From Rhodospirillales bacterium (GTDB taxonomy: Bacteria; Pseudomonadota; Alphaproteobacteria; SMXQ01), in NCBI GenBank assembly GCA_018666775.1, contig JABIXC010000007.1, forward strand, positions 254,015 to 318,014: a DNA stretch of 64,000 bases. Direction: 5' to 3'. Position 1 is the stretch's first letter; each line of letters starts with the position of its first letter. The position numbers were made by a program, and so were the translations under genes. The notes under the pieces were generated by a model that saw nothing but the letters and a program-made list of their open reading frames with translations, was not told the origin of the DNA and did not search any database. Below, in pieces: positions 35,493-43,299 of this stretch.

Positions 35493-37124
35493 ATGACCGA
35501 TCCCCGAAACACGACACTGCGTGCTGGCCTTGATTGCGCCGAGGATTTTTTCGCGCGCGCACAATCCCGCGTTAGTGATTTGGTACAAGGCGATAAAGAC
35601 GGGCTAAACCGCCACCAGTTTGCCGCCCACGGGCTGGCATGGGTTGCCACCTACACCCAGGCCCTGCGCCAGACCCTTGCCTGGGTCGAAGGCTTGAACA
35701 ATGCGGGCAAGTGTACAGAGCTGGAATCCTTGATGGCCGATGCCGCCTTTGGGGAATATTTATCGCAACTGCTGGGCGGTATTGCCCTGTCTCAAGGTGA
35801 AATCATCCGGCCGTCCGACATGGGTATGCGCGAGACCGATTTGGCCGGCTTCGATGCGCCCAAAATCAAGGCCCTGATGGCCGATGGCAACACCATGGCC
35901 AAACGCCAGCGCATCGCCGAATTAATCAAGGATGGCAATTTTGGTGATTGGGGGCTGGAAGATGAAACGCATATTTTGGTCCGCGATCAATTCAGCCGTT
36001 TTTCCGATGAACAAATCGCACCCTTTGCCAATGACTGGCACCTTGCCAATGACCTGATCCCCGATGGGGTTTTGGATCAAATGAGCGAACTGGGCGTGTT
36101 CGGCCTGACCATTGATGAAGCCCATGGCGGGCTGGCCATGGGGCGCGCTGCCCTTTGCATTGTGACGGAAGAATTATCGCGGGGATATTTAGGCGTTGGG
36201 TCTTTGCCCACGCGCACCGAAATTGCAGCGGAACTGATCCGCATGTCGGGCACCGATGATCAAAAAGCCCGTTTCCTGCCCGCGATCGCATCGGGTGACA
36301 TGATCCCCACTGCCGTCTTTACCGAACCCGATACCGGGTCTGATCTGGGGGGCCTGCGGACCAAGGCCGTGCGCGATGGTGATACTTGGCGCATCAGCGG
36401 CCAAAAAACATGGATCACCCATGGCGCGCGTTCTGACCTGATGACCCTGTTGGTGCGCACCAAGCCCGATGAAACCGGCTGGCGCGGGCTTTCCATGTTT
36501 CTGGCGGTCAAGCCCCGGGGCACCGTTGACGATCCCTTCCCTGCAACCGGCATGACCGGCACCGAAATCGGAGTTCTGGGCTATCGCGGCATGCATGAAT
36601 ATGAAATCAGCTTTGATCAATTCGAAGTGCCCCACGAAAACCTGTTGGGCGGCGTGGAAGGTGAGGGCTTCAAACAATTGATGCAAACCTTTGAATCAGC
36701 CCGCATCCAAACCGCCGCACGAGCCAATGGCGTGGCCCAAAACGCGTTGGAACTGGCCGTATCTTATGCCCATGACCGCAAACAATTCGGCCAATCCATT
36801 GCCAATTTTGACCGCATTTCCGGCAAATTGGGCTGGATGGCCGTGGAAATCATGGTGTCGCGACAATTGGCATTCTTTGCGGCCCGAGAGAAAGATTCAG
36901 GACGCCGCTGTGACGGAGAAGCCGGCATGGCAAAATTATTCGCAGCGCGCGCCGCATGGTCGGCTGCCGATAATGCGGTCCAGGTCCATGGCGGCAATGG
37001 CTATGCGCTGGAATTTCCCGTCAGCCGTTTGCTGTTGGATGCGCGCATCCTCAACATTTTTGAAGGCGCCGCCGAAATTCAGGCCCATGTCATTGCCCGG
37101 GCCATTCTGGCAGACAGGAATTAA
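35493..37124 (+). CDS. mcd: (2S)-methylsuccinyl-CoA dehydrogenase (long acyl-CoA dehydrogenase)
   Basis: FAD enzyme of the ethylmalonyl-CoA pathway, oxidising methylsuccinyl-CoA to mesaconyl-CoA. A ~150-residue N-terminal extension, with GLAWVATYTQALRQTLAW and FGEYLSQLLGGIALSQGE, is what I recall as distinctive of Mcd. A normal acyl-CoA dehydrogenase follows: FTEPDTGSDLGGL, GQKTWITHGA, DRKQFGQ and QVHGGNGYA. The ATG at 35493 has AAGGAAG upstream. The next genes, a cobalamin adenosyltransferase and etfBA, fit the pathway's B12-dependent mutases and electron acceptor. A different long-form acyl-CoA dehydrogenase is the alternative. Confidence 0.8.
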   Translation: MTDPRNTTLRAGLDCAEDFFARAQSRVSDLVQGDKDGLNRHQFAAHGLAWVATYTQALRQTLAWVEGLNNAGKCTELESLMADAAFGEYLSQLLGGIALSQGEIIRPSDMGMRETDLAGFDAPKIKALMADGNTMAKRQRIAELIKDGNFGDWGLEDETHILVRDQFSRFSDEQIAPFANDWHLANDLIPDGVLDQMSELGVFGLTIDEAHGGLAMGRAALCIVTEELSRGYLGVGSLPTRTEIAAELIRMSGTDDQKARFLPAIASGDMIPTAVFTEPDTGSDLGGLRTKAVRDGDTWRISGQKTWITHGARSDLMTLLVRTKPDETGWRGLSMFLAVKPRGTVDDPFPATGMTGTEIGVLGYRGMHEYEISFDQFEVPHENLLGGVEGEGFKQLMQTFESARIQTAARANGVAQNALELAVSYAHDRKQFGQSIANFDRISGKLGWMAVEIMVSRQLAFFAAREKDSGRRCDGEAGMAKLFAARAAWSAADNAVQVHGGNGYALEFPVSRLLLDARILNIFEGAAEIQAHVIARAILADRN

Positions 37125-37127
37125 GCC

Positions 37128-37331
37128 ATGGACATGCACGCAATTTTTCCCTGGTTGATCGGCGGCATGGCCATTGCCGTCTTTATCGTGCTGATCGGCG
37201 GCATCATCAATATGTCCCGGAAAACGCCAAACCCCAAACGCGCCAATTTGTTCATGCGCTGGCGGGTTGGATTGCAGGGGTTGGCATTGTTGTTGTTAAT
37301 TCTGTTTCTGGTCTTGTTCGGGAAGGGCTGA
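37128..37331 (+). CDS. HIG1-type twin transmembrane small protein
   Basis: 67 residues with two membrane helices around a basic loop (MSRKTPNPKRANLFMRWRVGLQGLAL). The RWRVGLQ segment is the hallmark of the HIG1 family, linked to respiratory supercomplexes and cytochrome oxidase in other organisms. In alphaproteobacteria it commonly precedes the cobalamin adenosyltransferase gene, as here (4 bases apart). Confidence 0.85.
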   Translation: MDMHAIFPWLIGGMAIAVFIVLIGGIINMSRKTPNPKRANLFMRWRVGLQGLALLLLILFLVLFGKG

Positions 37332-37335
37332 ACCC

Positions 37336-37908
37336 ATGGTCAAATTAACCCGCATTTACACCCGGGGTGGTGATAAAGGGCAGACGTCTCTGGGCGATGG
37401 CGCGCGGATTGCCAAAGATGATCTGCGCATTCAAGCAGGCGGTGCCGTCGATGAAACCAACAGCGTCATTGGCATCGCGAGGCTTTCAATAAATGGCGAC
37501 ATAGACGCCATGCTGGGCCGCATTCAAGACGATCTGTTCGATTTAGGGGCAGATCTTTGTGTGCCAGAAGAAGGCCGCAAAGGGAAAGCCGGTCATGAAC
37601 CGCTCCGCATCACGGAAAAACAGGTCAAACGTCTGGAAGATGAAATTGATGCCATGAACGCCAATTTGGCCGACCTTACGTCTTTTATCCTGCCCGGTGG
37701 CAAGCCAGCCGCGGCCTATCTGCATCTGGGTCGCACCGTGGCCAGACGCGCAGAATGCCTGATGGTGGGCCTGAATGCCCGCGAAGCCATCAATGTCCAC
37801 GCATTGACCTATATAAACCGGTTATCAGACCACCTGTTCGTCGCATCCCGCCACATCAACGATGATGGGGCCACTGACGTCCTGTGGCGCCCCGGCACCA
37901 ACCGATAG
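37336..37908 (+). CDS. PduO-type cob(I)alamin adenosyltransferase
   Basis: Makes adenosylcobalamin from cob(I)alamin and ATP. The N-terminal TRIYTRGGDKGQTSLGDG is the ATP-binding motif; FILPGGKPAAAYLHLGRTVARRAE and YINRLSDHLFVASR carry conserved Arg and Asp residues of the active site. The 190 residues fit. Users of the cofactor in or implied by the window are NrdJ and the mutases that go with Mcd. Confidence 0.93.
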   Translation: MVKLTRIYTRGGDKGQTSLGDGARIAKDDLRIQAGGAVDETNSVIGIARLSINGDIDAMLGRIQDDLFDLGADLCVPEEGRKGKAGHEPLRITEKQVKRLEDEIDAMNANLADLTSFILPGGKPAAAYLHLGRTVARRAECLMVGLNAREAINVHALTYINRLSDHLFVASRHINDDGATDVLWRPGTNR

Positions 37909-37995
37909 ACACCAATTTCCAGACCCCCGTTGACCAAAGCCGCGCCCGGTTATAGGTTGCCAACGCATTTTCTTGCCCTTTTGAAAGTTTTTTTT

Positions 37996-38745
37996 ATGAA
38001 AGTTCTCGTCGCGGTCAAACGCGTGATTGATGCCAATGTCAAAGTGCGGGTCCGTACCGATGGCACCGGTGTTGAAACCGCCAATGTCAAAATGGCCATG
38101 AACCCGTTTTGCGAAATTGCCATCGAAGAGGCCGTTCGTCTGGTCGAAGCGGGAACGGCATCGGAAATTGTTCTGGTATCCGCCGGCCCCGCCCAGGTAG
38201 GCGAAAGCCTGCGCACCGGCCTTGCCATGGGCGCAGACCGTGCCATTCACATTCAGACCGATGCGGTTCTTGAACCGCTGGCCGTCGCCAAATTACTGGC
38301 CACAGTTGCCAAACGCGAAGAACCCGGCCTGATCCTTTTGGGCAAGCAAGCCATTGATGATGATTGCAACCAAACCGGCCAAATGCTGGCGGCATTGATG
38401 GGCTGGTCCCAGGGCACCTTTGCATCGAAGCTTGCCATCGATGGCGACACTGCCACCGTCACCCGCGAAGTGGATGGCGGGCTGGAAACCATTGCGATCA
38501 AGATGCCATGTGTCATCACCACCGATTTGCGCCTGAATGAACCCCGTTATGCATCGCTGCCTAATATTATGAAGGCCAAGAAAAAAGCCATCGATCCTGT
38601 CACCCCCGATGAACTGGGCGTCGACATCAGCCCAAGGCTGACCGTTTTATCCGTTGAAGAGCCCAGTGCGCGCGCAGGCGGCATCAAGGTGGACACAGCG
38701 GAAGAACTGGTGGACAAGCTGATTAACGAAGCGGGGGTGATCTAA
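37996..38745 (+). CDS. etfB: electron transfer flavoprotein, beta subunit
   Basis: Accepts electrons from acyl-CoA dehydrogenases such as Mcd. The start [12 protein letters not shown] and the conserved [33 protein letters not shown] and ADP/AMP site residues identify it. The ATG at 37996 follows a T-rich stretch, not a clear Shine-Dalgarno; a TTG at 37930 is less likely. Its stop overlaps the etfA start by one base. Confidence 0.96.
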   Translation: MKVLVAVKRVIDANVKVRVRTDGTGVETANVKMAMNPFCEIAIEEAVRLVEAGTASEIVLVSAGPAQVGESLRTGLAMGADRAIHIQTDAVLEPLAVAKLLATVAKREEPGLILLGKQAIDDDCNQTGQMLAALMGWSQGTFASKLAIDGDTATVTREVDGGLETIAIKMPCVITTDLRLNEPRYASLPNIMKAKKKAIDPVTPDELGVDISPRLTVLSVEEPSARAGGIKVDTAEELVDKLINEAGVI

Positions 38746-39695
38746 TGGCTGTTCTTGTGATTGCAGAACCCAGCAATCAAGACGTGGCACCCGCCACCCT
38801 TTCGACCATTACCGCTGCCCAATTGATGGCGGGCGGCAGTGACGTTACTGTTTTAATCGCCGGTGAAAATTGCCGGGGGGCAGCAGAGGACGCCGCAAAA
38901 ATTTCAGGTGTGGCGCGGGTTTTGATATCTGAAAGCCCGCTTTATGCCCATGGCTTGGCTGAAAATCTGGCTGCATTGTTGCAAACATTGTCTGGCGATT
39001 ACAGCCACATCGCATTTCCGGCCACCACCTTCGGCAAAAATATAGCGCCCCGTTTGGCGGCCCTGATCGACAGCCAGCAAATTTCTGAAATATCCACCGT
39101 GGTGGATGCGGATACTTTTGTTCGCCCCATCTATGCGGGCAATGCGCTGATGACCGTTAAATCATCGGATGCCATCAAGGTCATCACCGTGCGTGCCACA
39201 GCGTTTGAAAAAGCCGACCCGCAAAGTGACGCCTGTGCAATCGAAGATCTGGCACCGGGCAGTGATACGGGCCTTTCCAGCTTTACCGGTGCGGAACTTT
39301 CAAAAAGTGAACGCCCGGAATTAACATCGGCCAAAATTATTATTTCCGGTGGGCGGGGCATGCAAAGCGGCGATAATTTTTCCCAGCTGGAAGAAATTGC
39401 TGATCTGTTGGGTGCTGCCATCGGGGCATCGCGGGCTGCCGTGGATGCGGGCTTTGTGCCCAATGATTTTCAGGTCGGCCAAACCGGCAAGATCGTCGCG
39501 CCAGAGCTTTATATTGCCGTTGGCATTTCAGGGGCCATCCAGCATCTGGCCGGAATGAAAGACAGCAAAATCATCGTTGCCATCAACAAGGATGAAGAAG
39601 CCCCCATTTTTCAGGTGGCCGATTATGGCATTGTCGGTGATCTGTTTGATATTTTACCCCAGTTAAAAGCGGCCCTTGAGGCAGCAAAGGCCTAG
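38745..39695 (+). CDS. etfA: electron transfer flavoprotein, alpha subunit
   Basis: Partner of EtfB; carries FAD and passes electrons to ETF-ubiquinone oxidoreductase. The C-terminal FAD domain shows [32 protein letters not shown] and AIQHLAGM, then [10 protein letters not shown]. The 316 residues are normal. The 3' end overlaps the convergent TlpA gene by 4 bases. Confidence 0.96.
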   Translation: MAVLVIAEPSNQDVAPATLSTITAAQLMAGGSDVTVLIAGENCRGAAEDAAKISGVARVLISESPLYAHGLAENLAALLQTLSGDYSHIAFPATTFGKNIAPRLAALIDSQQISEISTVVDADTFVRPIYAGNALMTVKSSDAIKVITVRATAFEKADPQSDACAIEDLAPGSDTGLSSFTGAELSKSERPELTSAKIIISGGRGMQSGDNFSQLEEIADLLGAAIGASRAAVDAGFVPNDFQVGQTGKIVAPELYIAVGISGAIQHLAGMKDSKIIVAINKDEEAPIFQVADYGIVGDLFDILPQLKAALEAAKA

Positions 39696-40294
39696 CGGGC
39701 CATAAAATACCGGATCAAGGCAATCGATTCGGGGGCTGCCCATTCTGCGGGGCCAACCACATGGCCGACCATGCGGCCCGATCGATCGATCAACACCGAT
39801 GTTGGCAGGCTGTTTGCCCCAAATTTGCGCTGCATGCGGGCTCCGGGATCAAGATAGATTTTTAAGGCGCTAACACCGGTTTTTTTATAAAATTGACGGA
39901 TAGCCAAAGCCCCTGCGCGGTCTGAGCTGATTGCCAAAACGTCAAAGTGCTGGCCGCCAAGGCGTTTTTGCAACGCATCCAGTGCAGGCATTTCCCGCAC
40001 GCACGGCGCACACCATGTAGCCCAAAAATTCACCAAAACCACCTTTCCGCGCATATCCTTCAGGGTTTTTTGGGCGCCTTGGTCATCGACAAAAGTTGCC
40101 TTTGGGGGAATCTTGGGGTGTTCCAACCGGCGGAAGTGTTGTATTGCCCCTGTTATCTTCAAATCAAGCCCTACCCCGGAGACAGACTTTTCCCGGGGTG
40201 CCGTGACTATGCCGACAACCGTTGCGGCAATCATAAGGGCCAGAACAAAGAAGCGTGTCGCTGTGTTTTGTGGTTTAAGGTCTGAAGAAGGCAT
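39692..40294 (-). CDS. TlpA-family thioredoxin-like protein, membrane-anchored
   Basis: Periplasmic thiol-disulfide protein with an N-terminal membrane anchor ([16 protein letters not shown]). The redox motif is [13 protein letters not shown] and the cis-Pro loop is SLPTSVL. The start at 40294 gives 200 residues, normal for TlpA; a frame extending to 40483 would run through argH on the other strand. It may reduce apocytochrome c or copper-site thiols. Only 22 bases separate its start from that of argH, so its promoter must lie within argH coding sequence. Confidence 0.87.
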   Translation of the reverse strand: MPSSDLKPQNTATRFFVLALMIAATVVGIVTAPREKSVSGVGLDLKITGAIQHFRRLEHPKIPPKATFVDDQGAQKTLKDMRGKVVLVNFWATWCAPCVREMPALDALQKRLGGQHFDVLAISSDRAGALAIRQFYKKTGVSALKIYLDPGARMQRKFGANSLPTSVLIDRSGRMVGHVVGPAEWAAPESIALIRYFMAR

Positions 40295-40316
40295 GTTTTG
40301 AATCAAAGGTTGTGTG

Positions 40317-41747
40317 ATGGCGAAGGGTAAGAATAGCAGGCAGAAAAAATCTGCCAATAGTCTTTGGGGCGGGCGCTTTAAAAGCGGCCCTGCCGAAGCG
40401 ATGGAACGCATCAACGCGTCTATAGGGTTTGACCAACGAATGGCCGCCCAAGACATTGCTGCGTCTCGCGCCCATTGCCGCATGCTGGTGGATCAAAAGA
40501 TCATTCCCCCAAAGGATGGCCGTGCCATTCTCAAAGGTCTGGATCAAGTATGGAAAGAAATAGACACGGGCCGGTTCAAATTTTCGGCAGCCCTTGAAGA
40601 CATTCACATGAATGTGGAATCCCGGCTGACCAAATTAATTGGTGAAAGCGGCGGACGGCTGCACACGGCACGGTCGCGCAACGATCAGGTGGCAACGGAT
40701 TTCAGGTTATGGGTTCGCGATGCCATGGATGGCATTGATGAACGGCTGGAAGCCCTGCAAGCAGCGCTCATTGCGCGGGCGGGCGAACATTCGGCGACGT
40801 TAATGCCGGGCTTTACCCATTTGCAAACGGCCCAGCCCGTGACCTTTGGCCATCACCTGATGGCTTACGTTGAAATGTTTGGCCGCGACCGGTCCCGGAT
40901 GCGGGATGCGCGCGCACGCATGAATGAAAGCCCATTGGGTGCGGCGGCGTTGGCGGGCACATCCTATCCCATTGATCGGCGCGCCACGGCAAAGGCATTG
41001 GGGTTTGATCGGCCCATGGCCAATTCCCTTGATGCGGTATCGGATCGGGATTTTGCGTTGGAGTTTCTGGCCGCCGCTGCCATCAGTGCGGGCCATCTTT
41101 CCAGATTGGCCGAAGAAATGGTGATCTGGTCAACAGAGAGATTCAATTTTGTTGTGCTGTCCGATGCCTTTTCCACCGGGTCTTCCATCATGCCCCAGAA
41201 ACGCAACCCCGACGGGGCAGAACTGGTGCGGGCAAAGACGGGCCGGATCATGGGCGCGCTGATGGCGCTGGCCATGGTCATGAAAGGCCTGCCGCTGGCC
41301 TATTCCAAGGACATGCAGGAAGACAAGGAACCGGTGTTCGAAGCCGCCGATACATTGAGCCTGACGCTGGAGGTCATGGCTGGCATGGTCGCTGACATGA
41401 CCGTTAATAAGGAATCCATGGCCGCCGCCGCTGATGGGGCCTATGCCACAGCAACGGATCTGGCCGACTGGCTGGTGTATGAGGCCGGGCTGACCTTTCG
41501 GGTTGCCCATGGGGTATCGGGGCGGATCGTGCGGATGGCCGAAGAAAAAGGCGTCAAGCTGGATGCGCTCGCACTCGTCGATATGCAGAAAATTGAGCCT
41601 AAAATCACCAAGGCTGTGTTCAAGGTTTTAGGGGCAAAACAATCGGTGGCAAGTCGCAAAAGCTTTGGGGGGACCGCCCCGGTGCGGGTACGCGGTGCCA
41701 TCAAGGATGCCATAAAACGGTTTCTCAAACCCACCAAACGCCGTTAG
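40317..41747 (+). CDS. argH: argininosuccinate lyase
   Basis: Last step of arginine synthesis: cleaves argininosuccinate to arginine and fumarate. The superfamily signature [15 protein letters not shown] contains the catalytic Ser; [13 protein letters not shown] and [17 protein letters not shown] are the other active-site loops. The ATG at 40317 is preceded by AAAGG; a GTG at 40314 is possible. Length ~476 is normal. The gene is followed by the small lipoprotein and lysA, a common alphaproteobacterial order. Confidence 0.97.
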   Translation: MAKGKNSRQKKSANSLWGGRFKSGPAEAMERINASIGFDQRMAAQDIAASRAHCRMLVDQKIIPPKDGRAILKGLDQVWKEIDTGRFKFSAALEDIHMNVESRLTKLIGESGGRLHTARSRNDQVATDFRLWVRDAMDGIDERLEALQAALIARAGEHSATLMPGFTHLQTAQPVTFGHHLMAYVEMFGRDRSRMRDARARMNESPLGAAALAGTSYPIDRRATAKALGFDRPMANSLDAVSDRDFALEFLAAAAISAGHLSRLAEEMVIWSTERFNFVVLSDAFSTGSSIMPQKRNPDGAELVRAKTGRIMGALMALAMVMKGLPLAYSKDMQEDKEPVFEAADTLSLTLEVMAGMVADMTVNKESMAAAADGAYATATDLADWLVYEAGLTFRVAHGVSGRIVRMAEEKGVKLDALALVDMQKIEPKITKAVFKVLGAKQSVASRKSFGGTAPVRVRGAIKDAIKRFLKPTKRR

Positions 41748-41785
41748 GGTTACAGAATTACAGGCAAGATTTTTGTGTTTACGGG

Positions 41786-41968
41786 ATGAAAAAGATGACC
41801 ATCAACCGCTGGGATAAAGCATCCGCCTTCAAGCATCTTGCCATGGTGTTGCTGGCCCTTGCCTTAAGCCTGCCGCTTGCAGCATGCGGCAAGCGTGGTC
41901 CCCCGGTGCCGCCTGATGACGAAAAAAGTCATTATCCCCGAACCTATCCCTCGCCCTCATCCTATTAA
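41786..41968 (+). CDS. small LptM-like lipoprotein
   Basis: 60 residues: a basic start, a hydrophobic helix and lipobox LAAC, then CGKRGPPVPPDD, which matches the CGxKGP start of the LptM (YifL) family. LptM is linked to lipopolysaccharide transporter assembly in enterobacteria. The position between argH and lysA supports the assignment. The start could also be the second Met (ATG at 41795). Confidence 0.82.
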   Translation: MKKMTINRWDKASAFKHLAMVLLALALSLPLAACGKRGPPVPPDDEKSHYPRTYPSPSSY

Positions 41969-41989
41969 TCCCTTATGGGAACTTTCTGA

Positions 41990-43252
41990 ATGGACCATTT
42001 TACGACCATAAACGGCCACCTGCATGCCGAAGACGTCCCCCTTTCCCGCATTGCCGAAGAAGTGGGCACGCCGGTCTATGTCTATTCCACAAAGACCCTA
42101 AGCCATCACTACAATACGTTTGCCGGGGCCTTTAAAGATCAAAATGCAACCATCTGTTACGCGGTCAAAGCCAATTCCAATCAGGCAGTGATCACCACGC
42201 TGGCCCGTCTTGGCGCCGGTGCAGACGTGTTGTCCGAAGGGGAACTGCGCCGCGCACTGGCCGCCGGGGTTGCCCCTGAAAAAATTGTTTTTTCTGGCGT
42301 TGGAAAATCACGGCGGGAAATATCGCTGGCATTGGAAGCAGGCGTTGGCCAAATTAATGTTGAATCAGAGCCCGAGCTGGAACTGATTTCTACTGTGGCG
42401 TCTGATCTGGGCAAAACAGCCCCCATCGCCCTTCGGGTTAATCCCGATGTCGATGCGAAGACCCATGAAAAAATTACCACCGGGCGCAAGGAAAACAAAT
42501 TCGGCATCGACCTTACGCGAAGCCGCGAGGTTTATGGCCGTGCCGCCGCCCTTCCCGGCATCGACGTGGTTGGGGTTGCCGTCCACATTGGTTCTCAGTT
42601 GCTGGACCTGACTCCCTTTGGTGAAGCCTTCGCGCTGGTAGCCGAATTGGTCGAAGATTTGCGCAGCGATGGTCACACCATTCGCCGCCTTGATCTGGGC
42701 GGTGGCCTTGGCATTCCTTACCGCGATGAGGTTCCGCCAACCCCTGACGCATACGCCGCCATGGTCAAGGAAAAGACCGGGCATCTAGGGGTGGAAATTG
42801 TGTTGGAGCCGGGCCGTTTAATCGCCGGCAATGCAGGAATCCTGCTTTCACGGGTGTTGTACGTGAAAAAAGGCGGTGAAAAGACCTTTGTTGTCATTGA
42901 TGCGGCCATGAACGATCTCATGCGCCCAGCCCTTTATGATGCCTGGCACACCATTGATTCTGTGAAAGAGAACGCATCGGGGATCTTGGAACCCGTTGAT
43001 ATTGTTGGGCCAATTTGTGAAACCGGTGATATTTTTGCAAAAGACCGCCCCATGGCCGTGCTAGGATCAGACGACCTGATCGCCATCCGCTCCGCCGGTG
43101 CCTATGGCGCTGCCATGGCATCGACCTATAATTCCAGACCATTGGTGGCAGAAGTTCTGGTGAACGGCGATGATTATTGTGTCATCCGGGCTCGCCAAAC
43201 CATAGAAGACTTGCTGGGTTGTGATACGATACCCCCATGGCTTGAGGACTGA
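41990..43252 (+). CDS. lysA: diaminopimelate decarboxylase
   Basis: Final step of lysine synthesis. PLP binds Lys60 in CYAVKANSN; the phosphate loop is GGGLGIPY, and the catalytic Cys of the partner subunit is in GPICETGD. Length of 420 is normal. The stop codon sits inside a strong stem-loop (43239-43267). Confidence 0.97.
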   Translation: MDHFTTINGHLHAEDVPLSRIAEEVGTPVYVYSTKTLSHHYNTFAGAFKDQNATICYAVKANSNQAVITTLARLGAGADVLSEGELRRALAAGVAPEKIVFSGVGKSRREISLALEAGVGQINVESEPELELISTVASDLGKTAPIALRVNPDVDAKTHEKITTGRKENKFGIDLTRSREVYGRAAALPGIDVVGVAVHIGSQLLDLTPFGEAFALVAELVEDLRSDGHTIRRLDLGGGLGIPYRDEVPPTPDAYAAMVKEKTGHLGVEIVLEPGRLIAGNAGILLSRVLYVKKGGEKTFVVIDAAMNDLMRPALYDAWHTIDSVKENASGILEPVDIVGPICETGDIFAKDRPMAVLGSDDLIAIRSAGAYGAAMASTYNSRPLVAEVLVNGDDYCVIRARQTIEDLLGCDTIPPWLED

Positions 43253-43267
43253 GCGAAGTCCCAAGCC
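43239..43267 (+). other. stem-loop spanning the lysA stop codon
   Basis: GGCTTG pairs with CAAGCC and GGACT with AGTCC, with one bulged A and a 6-base loop (GAGCGA). No T run follows, so it is not a simple terminator. It may slow readthrough or protect the lysA message before the large DUF4175 gene that starts 33 bases later. Confidence 0.5.
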
Positions 43268-43299
43268 CTGTAGGCCCTGACAACGAGGCGCTGTAGTCC

